Source of the DNA: Polymyxa betae
Lineage: Eukaryota; Endomyxa; Phytomyxea; Plasmodiophorida; Plasmodiophoridae
Direction: 5' to 3'
Assembly (NCBI GenBank): GCA_003693705.1
Contig: RBZT01000785.1
Location: 1 to 25,141, forward strand
Length of the DNA: 25,141 bases
Below are positions 18,314-25,141 of this stretch, one piece after another (within the stretch, counting starts at the first letter, position 1; every line of letters starts with the position of its first letter). The translations under genes were made by a program, and so were the position numbers. Below the pieces are notes generated by a model. It searched no databases and was not told the origin of the DNA. It saw only the letters and a program-made list of their open reading frames with translations.

Positions 18314-19518
18314 ATGACAAAGCGACGAACGATTACTGAACACCTGTTCAAACCGAACACGATTTTAAAGTTTGCTCGACACATCGCCAAGCGACAAGCC
18401 GAGGAAGAATGTCCACAGGAAGGACTATGTTAGCGAAAGGCCAAAGCCGCAGACCCAGATGCCTTAACGAAAAGAGGACTTGAATTTCTGACTATGCTGG
18501 AAGAACGCAAAGTCTTTGATGAGGCACCGCTCTCCGTGGAGAGACCTGAGCTGATTCAATCTCTGAGGATGGCTCTTGCCCAAAGTCATTCAAATGGATC
18601 CCTGAACGCTTATCGTCTGCATGGCGGAATTTCTGCGGCTGGTGTTCTACGCACGACGTTTCGAGCGCTAACCCGACAGAGACGACCCTGTCCGCCTATG
18701 TGTGGGATCGATTCATCTCTCCCAAGGATCGCGGCGGATTGGCATATGCTACTCTCAAGAATTATCAATTCGGGATCGGCCATTACCTGGCAGCCGGGAA
18801 CGCGAAAGTAAATCTCTTGGATGAGATGCCGCTTCTAGATCCGATTATGACACGAATTCACGTACTACATGGTGAAAAGGCACAGGACCAAAGGAAGTCA
18901 ATCTACTGGTGGATGCTACAAGCAATCAAGGATTCAGGAAGTGTTCGAAGTATTGAACATCCCAATATGCGTGCTCTAGCAATGCTTGGTAGAGAATTCC
19001 TATACCGATTGCGGGAGTTAACTGCAGAGCATCAAACCTCCGAAGACTACCCGGCGACGGCACAGTGGTCAACGGGCGCCAGAAAGGGAGTCGCTTACAT
19101 CGAATTACGGCCAGTTAAAACGAACAAGTGGCGACAACCGATCCAGGTTGCACACCCACTTCACAGCGACAAGGGAGCAGCACATCTCACACAAGACATT
19201 CTGGCGAAACTGCCCAATACATGGCCGTTGGACCCTTTGTTTCAGGATAACAAGGGACGGCCTACCACCCGGAAGCAGTTCACAAAATGGTTGGGGGATA
19301 GTCTGAAGGCCCTGGGTATTGAGGATACGGGATATCGAGGGCATAGACTCAGGATTGGAGGAGCTACAGAGTTCAAGGAGATCTGGGTCTCAGACCATGT
19401 GATCAAGGCAATGGGGAGATGGACCTCCAGCTGCTATATGCGTTACCAGCGCACGAATCCGGCTGAAATTTTACAAGCCATTCGGAAGGCACATAATCGA
19501 TCACAGTCCCGAGACTGA
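18314..19518 (+). pseudogene. DIRS/Ngaro-type tyrosine recombinase
   Basis: It would integrate the element's circular DNA. The ATG at 18314 opens MTKRRTITEHLFKPNTILKF; the register crosses a TAG at 18431-18433 and continues to GLEFLTMLEERKVFDEAPLS. A frameshift near 18590-18640 leads to AWRNFCGWC and LSAYVWDRFISPKDRGGLAY, the N-terminal core-binding domain. From 18700 to 19518 the frame is open and carries the catalytic domain: REFLYRLRELTAEH (first R), IELRPVKTNKWRQPIQ (K), GYRGHRLRIGGATEF (H-x-x-R), KAMGRWTSSCYMRYQRT (W, then the Tyr nucleophile in SSCYMRYQ). All catalytic residues appear present, so this is the best-preserved gene of the element. It follows the polymerase by about 200 bp on the same strand. 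Confidence 0.9.
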
Positions 19519-20057
19519 TAATAAATGGTGAACAGAACTATAATTCGAAAACTCAGAGTTGTGTGAAGAGAGCTTCTGAGAGAAATTGTCTACAGCTAGG
19601 ATTTGCGGATGATGGCGGGGAAGGGGCAGGTTCGGAAACAGTAATCCGAAGTTAGCCGCAGGACCCTCCGACCCAAATTGCCAAGCCGAAACGTCAATTT
19701 AGGTATCCGGTCGAGAGAGCGAACCACAAGTTACGCGAACGAGGAACAGATACCGCTATTGACTGCCACGAAGGTAATATATGACAAGACACCCCTATGA
19801 AATTTCTGCGGCTAGGTCCGTGGCGCAGTCCGGACCCCAGCCGCCACGAGGGAGGGAGACCAAGCTCTCCCGACCTCTGGACTCTCACTCTTCGATCTCG
19901 CGTGCATTGCCCCGTAGCCAACCAAGCCTAACAAAAAGGAATTGAATACCGATAAGCCGAATAATAATAAGAACAACCGGGGAAAGGGCTGAGAAGATTC
20001 TCAAAACGAACGAGATCTTCGGCCCTTCCGGCCTTTCCACCCAACCGAAGTGAGACA
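19519..20057. other. Non-coding 3' region of the DIRS-like element
   Basis: Apart from direct repeat B1 (19616-19697), this stretch holds no supported gene. It separates the recombinase stop from direct repeat A2, as expected in the B1-A2 part of a split-direct-repeat retroelement. Confidence 0.6.
19616..19697 (+). repeat. DIRS/Ngaro-like split direct repeat B1
   Basis: The 82-bp block from CGGGGAAGGGGC through GTTCGGAAACAGTAATCCGA to ACGTCAA matches 20416-20497 at constant offset 800, with a handful of substitutions and one compensated indel. Similarity ends sharply on both sides. Confidence 0.85.
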
Positions 20058-20383
20058 TCAATTCATACACATGGCAAGCGTGCGGAACATTGTGGAGCAA
20101 GCGGCAGACATGTGCGGTTATTGAAGGCCGGCGCCCACAGTTATAGAAGCTGCGTACCACGGTGATACGCGGCCTCCTGATTAATCGCCCAGATGTGGTC
20201 AGACTGTTCCAACAATAGTTGCGTCCACGGAATTACGAGGCCTCCTAACGGGAAGCGCGGCCTCGATTTAGTATACATTAACAAGAGCCCTAAAAAAAAA
20301 CAATCTTATTTCCGGACTTCCGGTATCCGCAGCGGTCGGCCAAGACGGGCACTGTCTCTCCGACCGCGACTAAACCGAACGAC
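20058..20383 (+). repeat. DIRS/Ngaro-like split direct repeat A2
   Basis: Second copy of the 326-bp A repeat, 5500 bp downstream of A1. It ends at CCGAACGAC and is followed by 32 bp and then B2. Confidence 0.9.
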
Positions 20384-20415
20384 GAGTTCCCCTCGTCGCC
20401 AGCCAAAAGAAAGGT

Positions 20416-20497
20416 CGGGGAAGGGGCTGGTTCGGAAACAGTAATCCGATGTTGGCCGCAGCCCCTCCGACGCAAATTTCCCAAGCCGAGACGTCAA
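20416..20497 (+). repeat. DIRS/Ngaro-like split direct repeat B2
   Basis: Second copy of the 82-bp B repeat, ending in GAGACGTCAA. In a PAT/Ngaro layout this marks the right end of the element. An open reading frame nevertheless runs through it (20294-20833), so a second, truncated element beginning at A2 cannot be excluded. Confidence 0.8.
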
Positions 20498-20833
20498 GTG
20501 ATAAAGACATTAGGACCATCCACTGCTTCTACGGGGGCTATCCTTCCCCTCCCCAAGATCAAGGGTGGCACGTCTCACTCTACAGGTAACAAACCTATCG
20601 ACAGTGGAGGCGTAAGTATATCCTCGAAGGACCCAAAGCCAACAGAGAAGAGTGGAGATGCCCAACCAACCGAGGAAGATAACGGAGGGTCAGAACAGTA
20701 CGGCCCAGACACTGAAGAGGTGAGGGATCGGAGGGAGGAGGAGAAGAATGACGAAAAGGGTGATGAGAAGGGCGACGATGGAGATGATGAAGATCAGGAG
20801 GAAGAGCTATTTATGCATACGGGCCAACGTTAA
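20498..20833 (+). CDS. Acidic low-complexity protein frame, no family recognised
   Basis: The frame is open from 20294 (after a TAA at 20291) to the stop at 20833, but contains no ATG near its start; a GTG at 20498 directly follows repeat B2. The first part is Ser/Thr/Pro/Lys-rich (ASTGAILPLPKIKGG). The second half is strongly acidic and repetitive (REEEKNDEKGDEKGDDGDDE, DQEEEL). Reading back through B2 and A2 it gives basic sequence such as SPAKRKVGEGAGSE and PLRRKFPKPRRQV, so it could be the N-terminal Gag-like ORF of a DIRS element that begins in the A repeat. Alternatively it is an independent gene fused by chance. No membrane segment or signal peptide is visible. Confidence 0.35.
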   Translation: MIKTLGPSTASTGAILPLPKIKGGTSHSTGNKPIDSGGVSISSKDPKPTEKSGDAQPTEEDNGGSEQYGPDTEEVRDRREEEKNDEKGDEKGDDGDDEDQEEELFMHTGQR

Positions 20834-20890
20834 CTAATAACAGTTGCAAGTGTTAGGTGTTACGCATTTAAAAAATACATCGTTCGTTCA

Positions 20891-21070
20891 ATGTACTACC
20901 CACCTCTACCGTACTTCAACTATCGTGGTACGTGCCGTGTTCAACAGCGATACAGTCATACTATCCCAATCCGCACTGTTGCATGTTCGCGCACCGCACT
21001 TGGTGTATATCTTGTTAGTGTTCGCATCCCGTCTGAGTGCGTGGTTAAGGCCGTTGGATCTATTGTTTAG
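20891..21070 (+). CDS. Small unrecognised ORF, 59 aa, upstream of the 264-aa ORF
   Basis: The ATG at 20891 opens MYYPPLPYFNYRGTCRVQQR and continues HTIPIRTVACSRTALGVYLV with a Val/Ser-rich end and TAG at 21068-21070. The frame is open further upstream to about 20837 (VRCYAFKKYIVRS). An overlapping frame (20844-21083) is also open, so only one, or neither, may be real. Aromatic- and Arg-rich content makes this frame the more protein-like. It lies 240 bp before the large ORF on the same strand. Confidence 0.2.
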   Translation: MYYPPLPYFNYRGTCRVQQRYSHTIPIRTVACSRTALGVYLVSVRIPSECVVKAVGSIV

Positions 21071-21308
21071 ATCATCCGATTAACTTGTTTCCCACATATC
21101 GGATTCCTATCACAAACCCAACGCTTACACTCACTGACCAGATCACTGTAACACTGTAGAAGCAGGAGGGAAAACTTACATACAAACCCACCATACGAGA
21201 TTCCTTTTTATTTTTTATTTTGCGGTGTACATCGTTAAGTTAGGGTAGTATGTTATCCTACACTAGTAGCAGTGTATAAGTAAGGAGCCGCCAAGTAGTC
21301 ATGTAGTT

Positions 21309-22103
21309 ATGGTCAACAAGTTGAGAGTGTACAGTATGACGCTAACAAGTATATCTGTTGATGGAACCTTCATACGAAAGGATGGGAATACTTACAATCT
21401 CACCGAGAAATCCATCCTTGATGATCAGGAGTTGCTCAATAACACTAATCTGACTTTCGACTCGGAACAGGACATAAGTGCTAGTCTCAATACATCCAAT
21501 AACATTTTCATAAGGACTGGTGCTGTTGTTTATCCAAATGCCGAGATCTCTCTATTCCTTTACATGCCTTGCATAGTCGAATACCGAAGCAACATCGGTA
21601 ACAGTCGTTCATACGGAACAGGAGGTCGCACATGGCAAACTAACTACTTAGGAACGTATGCATCGGTAGGCATACATGAAAATTTGTTGGCCTGGCTGGC
21701 TGATCGTATAGATAACGAGGTGGAGGACGCATCGATGCGACCACCCTGGGAAGACGAGCGCATAACCAAGATACGCATGCATGACAAACACGCCAGGATG
21801 AACTGCAAGCTGGCTGCACAGACCTCGCAATCTAACACTAAAACTTTCAAGGCGTTCATCCGAGTCGGTAATAGCATAAACCCTTTACGTCAATCCGAGT
21901 TCATGAATAAAGTGAAAAGTAACGTGGCAGGCCTGGGTCTATTCACCTTCCGACTTAAGCGTACGGGCAAGAAGGAGCAGGCCACACCCTACACACTTTC
22001 CATGACTCTCGTTGAGTTTAACGTATCATCTAAGACAGATCTGTCGGGCCCTCCCATCATTGAAAACGCCCGTTCTACTATACCAGAACGATATCTGGGT
22101 TAA
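21309..22103 (+). CDS. 264-aa ORF of unknown function, possibly a structural (capsid-like) protein
   Basis: This is the longest uninterrupted ORF in the window and the only sizeable one without a lesion. Two candidate ATGs exist: 21309 (MVNKLRVYSMTL) and the Met ten residues later (MTLTSISVDGTFIRKDGNTY). It is rich in Asn, Thr, Ser and short beta-strand-like segments (NNIFIRTGAVVYP, ISLFLYMPCIVEY, KTFKAFIRVGNS, FTFRLKRTGKKEQ, YTLSMTLVEFNVSS). A Gly/Ser/Arg-rich loop (SYGTGGRTWQTN) and a charged helical middle (WLADRIDNEVED) lie between. I see no transposase, polymerase, zinc-finger or membrane motif. The beta-rich composition and small upstream ORFs recall single-jelly-roll coat proteins of small viruses. 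That is a weak structural impression and could equally fit an element-specific protein or an orphan gene. Confidence 0.55.
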   Translation: MVNKLRVYSMTLTSISVDGTFIRKDGNTYNLTEKSILDDQELLNNTNLTFDSEQDISASLNTSNNIFIRTGAVVYPNAEISLFLYMPCIVEYRSNIGNSRSYGTGGRTWQTNYLGTYASVGIHENLLAWLADRIDNEVEDASMRPPWEDERITKIRMHDKHARMNCKLAAQTSQSNTKTFKAFIRVGNSINPLRQSEFMNKVKSNVAGLGLFTFRLKRTGKKEQATPYTLSMTLVEFNVSSKTDLSGPPIIENARSTIPERYLG

Positions 22104-22479
22104 TTTGAGCCTGTAGCGATTTCCTTTACCAGTCTGGCAAACATTCTTCAGAAAGTTATGGAAAGCCTCCGCTTGGGCAGTCGTGTCCGGAATTGTAGGA
22201 TCTCCATAACAAACTGCCAGCTTAAGAGCTCTTTTCTTTCAGAAAACATTATGTTTATTCTAATATTGGAGACGTCACTTCGCTTTCATTCTTGTTGTGA
22301 TATCAATTCCAGAAGCGATCTTATTCGAAATTTGTCATAATTTGATGAAAAATATGATAAATGAGGGTTCATGTTCTGCCGATTTCGCGATAGATGACAC
22401 CATCGACCACTCTGAGATGTCCTCTGCGGGTTCCGAGCTGTGTATTTCCTAACATTTACCGGAACGGTATTCGAAAAAA
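22104..22479. other. Non-coding stretch downstream of the 264-aa ORF
   Basis: No supported gene. The sequence is AT-rich in its middle (22300-22360) and leads into the right arm of the long-distance inverted repeat. A 60-codon ORF at 22158-22340 shows no recognisable feature. Confidence 0.45.
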
Positions 22480-22589
22480 GAAAGAGAGAGCCCACAAATT
22501 GTGAGGAATAGGGTGCGCACATTTTTATATGCGGGCGCAGCCCACCGCTGCTCGGCGCAATTCCAATTTTAGCTAGACGCGGTGGCCAC
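22480..22589 (-). repeat. Right arm of the long-distance inverted repeat
   Basis: The reverse complement of this block matches 13980-14062. Shared exact segments include GCGTCTAGCTAAAATT and GCGGTGGGCTGCGCCC. This arm is longer, with about 24-27 extra bases before the CTCTCTTTC inner end. The two outer ends are 8.61 kb apart. Confidence 0.8.
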
Positions 22590-22748
22590 AGCCGATTCGG
22601 AGTCGAAGGAGATAGGCGGTTCTGCGTCCATATCCCCGGCCTGAGTCTCCGGGGAGGCTACAGCCGCCAAAACACCCTGGGATCCGGGGGACTGTAGTGT
22701 TAAATCTGGCAGAGAGTGCTGTTGGACCCCATCTGGAATGATCCACAT
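22569..22748 (-). CDS. Minus-strand frame ending inside the inverted repeat, unrecognised
   Basis: An ATG at 22748 opens MWIIPDGVQQHSLPDLTLQS and continues LAAVASPETQAGDMDAEPPI and FDSESAVATASS to TAA at 22571-22569. The frame is open back to 22805. The sequence is acidic, Ala/Ser-rich and protein-like. Its last codons (GCG TCT AGC TAA) lie in the inverted repeat. In the left arm a short plus-strand frame (13929-13999) ends with the same codons. A further minus-strand ORF at 22700-22981 in another frame may be part of the same decayed gene. No family is assigned. Confidence 0.25.
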   Translation of the reverse strand: MWIIPDGVQQHSLPDLTLQSPGSQGVLAAVASPETQAGDMDAEPPISFDSESAVATASS

Positions 22749-22981
22749 CGTTTTCGAAGATGTTCCTGTGGGTGTTTTTGGTGGATCCTGGAGCTCATAT
22801 GAGTGTTATCTGGCCGGAAATCGCACTCTTGGCTGAGGCTCCAATCTGGCCGTTGGGGCCCCAGAACTGACGGCTGCAGAAGTTTGCCGTCGGAGCTGTA
22901 GGCATTTCGGGAATGGCAATTTTGAAGTTCACACTTGGCGGTAAAAGAGTTCACTGGTGATTTTGTTGCTTGCGACTGCAA

Positions 22982-23429
22982 TTTGATCGGATTTCCGGCC
23001 GTAATCTTCTAACGCAATCTAGTACACTTGATGATGCCTCAAATGGATTGTGGTTGGAAGAGCCCTCCGTGTTCATGACCAACGGAACTGCGCAGGCCTA
23101 GCCTGACATGCCTTATCCTGCGACATTCTGCCTAACGCAGCCGAAATCTGCGTTTTGGATCGAGACCTGAAAATACCTGCAATTTTGCCAAAGTGAGCTT
23201 CGGAGCCAGATCAGCAATGTGAGACCATCCGCGAATATCTGTGTCCCTTTCCTACTCCTTTCATGCGAAATTCCAATTGCCGTGGTTTGCAAAAAAAGTT
23301 ATTGAAAATTAAAAAAGTTTGAATGTTGTTCTGACATGGCGTTGGTTGATTGTTTAATGAACGTTGAATGAAGAATGATACATCTCCTAATCACTTTCTT
23401 GGTAACATCATGTCACAGTTCGAATCGCT
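22982..23429. other. Spacer without a recognisable gene
   Basis: No ORF of note and no clear repeat. The sequence becomes AT-rich towards the tandem repeat block. Confidence 0.4.
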
Positions 23430-24500
23430 CTTCTGACCATTCTTCTCATATACCTGGGATCTTGCTGAGGAAATTTGCTTTGAATCGGTACGTTTTTGCA
23501 TTATCGGTTAGGGTTGATGCCGACCCTTTCTGAAATTTTCTCTCTCCTCAGATTATTAGCATTATTACAGTGTAGGTTTTCTATGTTTATAAAAGCAGTT
23601 GGCTGATTTAAGAATGCATTTCCTGTTCATGTTCTTCGGTCTTGTCACTGGTGGGACGCATTTGATTTCACATTTCCGCTTGAAGGGCCTTGTGGGGCCA
23701 GACTAGAACTGATTTTAGTTCAACCTGAAGTTTGTTAAGCCTGTGCTGATCGTTTTCGTGTATTGTTCGGGGCATCCCGCGTTCTTGTGGCAGAGATGGC
23801 ATCGAATCAAAGGTAAAGAGTTTATGATGCCCAATTTCGATATTTTTCTCTATTGTCAGTTTATTAATGCTGTAAACGCCGTCTGAAACTCTTAAATCAG
23901 TTGGTTGCTTTACATATGCTTTTGTCTTTCTATTTCGAAGGTTTTCGTCACTGATGGGACGCAAGGTTTCTCCTTTTTGCTTGTATTGCCTTCTGGGCCC
24001 ATCTAACATTGCTGTTTGCTTATTCTAAAGAATAGAAACCTGGTACTGAATACTTTCGTGTATAGATCGGGACGTCCCGAGTTTTCGTGGCGGTGATGGT
24101 ATCGAAATCCAATGTACTCTCTAAATTGTTTTATCAGCTAGGGTCGATGATGCCAAATTTTGAAATTTCTCTCTTCTTAGTATTATTCATGCTTATAAAC
24201 TTTTTCTGCAACTTAAATCGGTTGGTTGCTTTTTCAGATGTTATCTTTCTATTTGAATGGGTCTCGTCGCTGATGGGACCCATGATTTCTCCTTTTCGCT
24301 TGCAGTACAATCTGGGCCAATCTAACATTGCTCGTCGTTTGTTCTATAGCTTCGCCATCTTCTACTGATTGTTCTCGTGTATATGTTGTCGCGGTTCGCG
24401 TTTTCGTAACGATATATGATTTGAATCGAATGTAAACTTGCAAAATATCATCGGCTAGGGTGCTTGCTGCCAATTTACAATATTTCGTCCTTATCAGTAT
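23430..24500 (+). repeat. Degenerate tandem repeat, about 3.5 units of 300-320 bp
   Basis: The same ordered markers recur. (i) TTCGTGTAT followed by a TCGGGxCxTCCCGxGTT block occurs near 23753, 24053 and 24371, with a weaker copy near 23446. (ii) A TATCGAAT-type motif follows it. (iii) A pyrimidine tract ending in CAG/TAG ends at 23551, 23859, 24180 and 24497. (iv) CAGTTGGxTGxTT occurs at 23596, 23898 and 24219. (v) CACTGxTGGGACGCA-type motifs occur near 23646, 23949 and 24269, followed by TTTCxCxTTTxxGCTTG and TCTAACATTGCT. Spacing is 302-308 bp between early units and 317-321 bp between later ones. Minus-strand ORFs within it share MLDxPRxxxKxKGExxxPIS only because the DNA repeats. No gene function is apparent. 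Confidence 0.8.
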
Positions 24501-25141
24501 ATTATTGCAGTGATATTTTTTAACATATATTGCTTGCTTCCGCTGGCCGTTGCTGCTGTTCATTTCGCTCGGGTGGCTGCTATCTGGGATGAACGTGCCC
24601 GAGCGGTTGCTCTTTGTGCTGAAGCTGCTGGGCTGGCTCGACCTGGTTGCTGTATTGCTCTTCTGTTCAGTGATGTTGCAGCTGAGGCGGCCTGATTCAG
24701 CTTTGATACTGTTGCTGCTTTTACATTGAAAATTTTCGTTTCTTATCTGTGCTCCGTTCTATGTAATAAACTGAAAATTGTATCCTTTTTTTATTCCAGT
24801 TCTTCCTTTTGTCCATCCTAATTGCGATATAGCCTCTTGTTTCAGGGAGCTTGCCGAGCATGATGTTGACTGGCTCGATGCTATCACTGAACACCCATCA
24901 GGACCATCTATTGTTTTCAGTTTTGGACATGGGCTCAATCACGGGCAAGCCTGTCTCCTTATCAGTTCCATGGCCGACATTTGGGTTCTCCGCCGACATA
25001 TACCAATTAGAGCGGATTCTTCAAATCGCGATTTCAGGTTACTACAAAATCTGTCAGCACTTCGGTCATATCGTAAAATTGTATTTTTTATTTCCAGCTC
25101 GAGCCAGCTTCATTCAGTTTAGTCCGTTCGGACACCGTACG
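24501..25141 (+). other. Window end: open but unrecognised frames
   Basis: A frame at 24510-24695 gives an Ala-rich peptide (WDERARAVALCAEAAGLARP). A frame at 24778-25122, open without a clear ATG near its start, contains FRELAEHDVDWLDAITEHPS and IVFSFGHGLNHGQACLLISS. Several pyrimidine-rich AG acceptor-like sites (TTTATTCCAG, CTTGTTTCAG, TTTATTTCCAG) precede short open pieces, so this could be a multi-exon gene continuing past the window. I cannot name a family. Confidence 0.25.

Larger units (their letters stand above)
14558..20497 (+). mobile_element. DIRS/Ngaro-like tyrosine-recombinase retroelement, internally deleted and carrying a hAT insertion
   Basis: The order is direct repeat A1 (14558-14883), reverse transcriptase/RNase H, tyrosine recombinase, B1 (19616-19697), A2 (20058-20383) and B2 (20416-20497). 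The A1-pol-B1-A2-B2 pattern of split direct repeats is characteristic of PAT/Ngaro-type elements, which integrate by tyrosine recombinase and leave no target duplication. A1 joins directly to the catalytic motif of the reverse transcriptase, so any Gag and the front half of the polymerase were lost in an internal deletion at 14883/14884. A 2306-bp hAT element plus one 8-bp duplication interrupts the polymerase. Without the hAT insertion the element would be about 3.6 kb. The right limit is set by the end of repeat B2; an open frame crossing that limit is a reason for caution. Confidence 0.82.

Noticed and set aside
23668-24328. Minus-strand ORFs sharing MLDxPR...KGE...PISDE
   Set aside because: Their similarity follows from the DNA tandem repeat on which they lie. 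They have no recognised motif, and the repeat units differ by indels that break the frame elsewhere.
1-25141. CRISPR arrays, tRNA or rRNA genes, bacterial operons
   Set aside because: No regularly spaced identical short repeats, no cloverleaf or rRNA core sequence seen, and introns plus eukaryotic transposons argue against a prokaryotic source.

Overview
The window is a repeat-dense stretch of eukaryotic nuclear DNA. I found no confident ordinary host gene, rRNA or tRNA. Almost everything recognisable is a mobile-element gene in some stage of decay. Short GT-AG introns (53 bp and 103 bp inferred), paired PIF/Harbinger transposase and Myb-like genes, hAT transposases and a tyrosine-recombinase (DIRS/Ngaro-type) retroelement all point to a eukaryote. 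The mixture is one I associate with stramenopiles (oomycetes, diatoms) or fungi and algae with large repeat loads. The taxon cannot be fixed from the sequence alone.

Layout. 281-715: cluster of AGTTCCG-type repeats. 876-1696 (+): Harbinger-type transposase relic 1 with a short intron. 2213-2602 (+): C-terminal piece of a Harbinger accessory gene. 2690-3430 (-): Harbinger transposase relic 2. 4259-4617: unrecognised decayed reading frame. 4874-7451: a complete Harbinger element (element 3) with imperfect terminal inverted repeats (TIRs), a TAA target duplication, a transposase (+) and a Myb-like gene (-) facing each other. 7483-10051: a second two-gene Harbinger (element 4) of a different lineage, again convergent, with long TIRs. 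11708-12648 (+): C-terminal half of a hAT transposase. 13057-13920: an unrecognised reading frame holding one register through three stops. 14558-20497: a DIRS/Ngaro-like retroelement with split direct repeats (A1, B1, A2, B2). 15372-17677: a hAT element inserted inside its reverse transcriptase/RNase H gene, with a perfect 8-bp target duplication. 20498-22103: an unrecognised three-ORF cassette ending in the longest uninterrupted ORF of the window (264 aa). 13980-14062 and 22480-22589: an inverted-repeat pair enclosing the retroelement and that cassette. 23430-24500: degenerate tandem repeats of about 300-320 bp.

How the parts fit. The region is a nest of elements: hAT inside DIRS, and DIRS possibly inside an older inverted-repeat-bounded unit of about 2.67 kb carrying the 264-aa ORF. 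The Harbinger copies represent four clearly different transposase lineages. At least two, perhaps three, share the convergent transposase/Myb architecture. Nearly all transposases keep their DDE residues but carry stops and frameshifts, so these copies look non-autonomous or dead. The least explained parts are the 264-aa ORF cassette, the inverted-repeat pair and the tandem repeat block.
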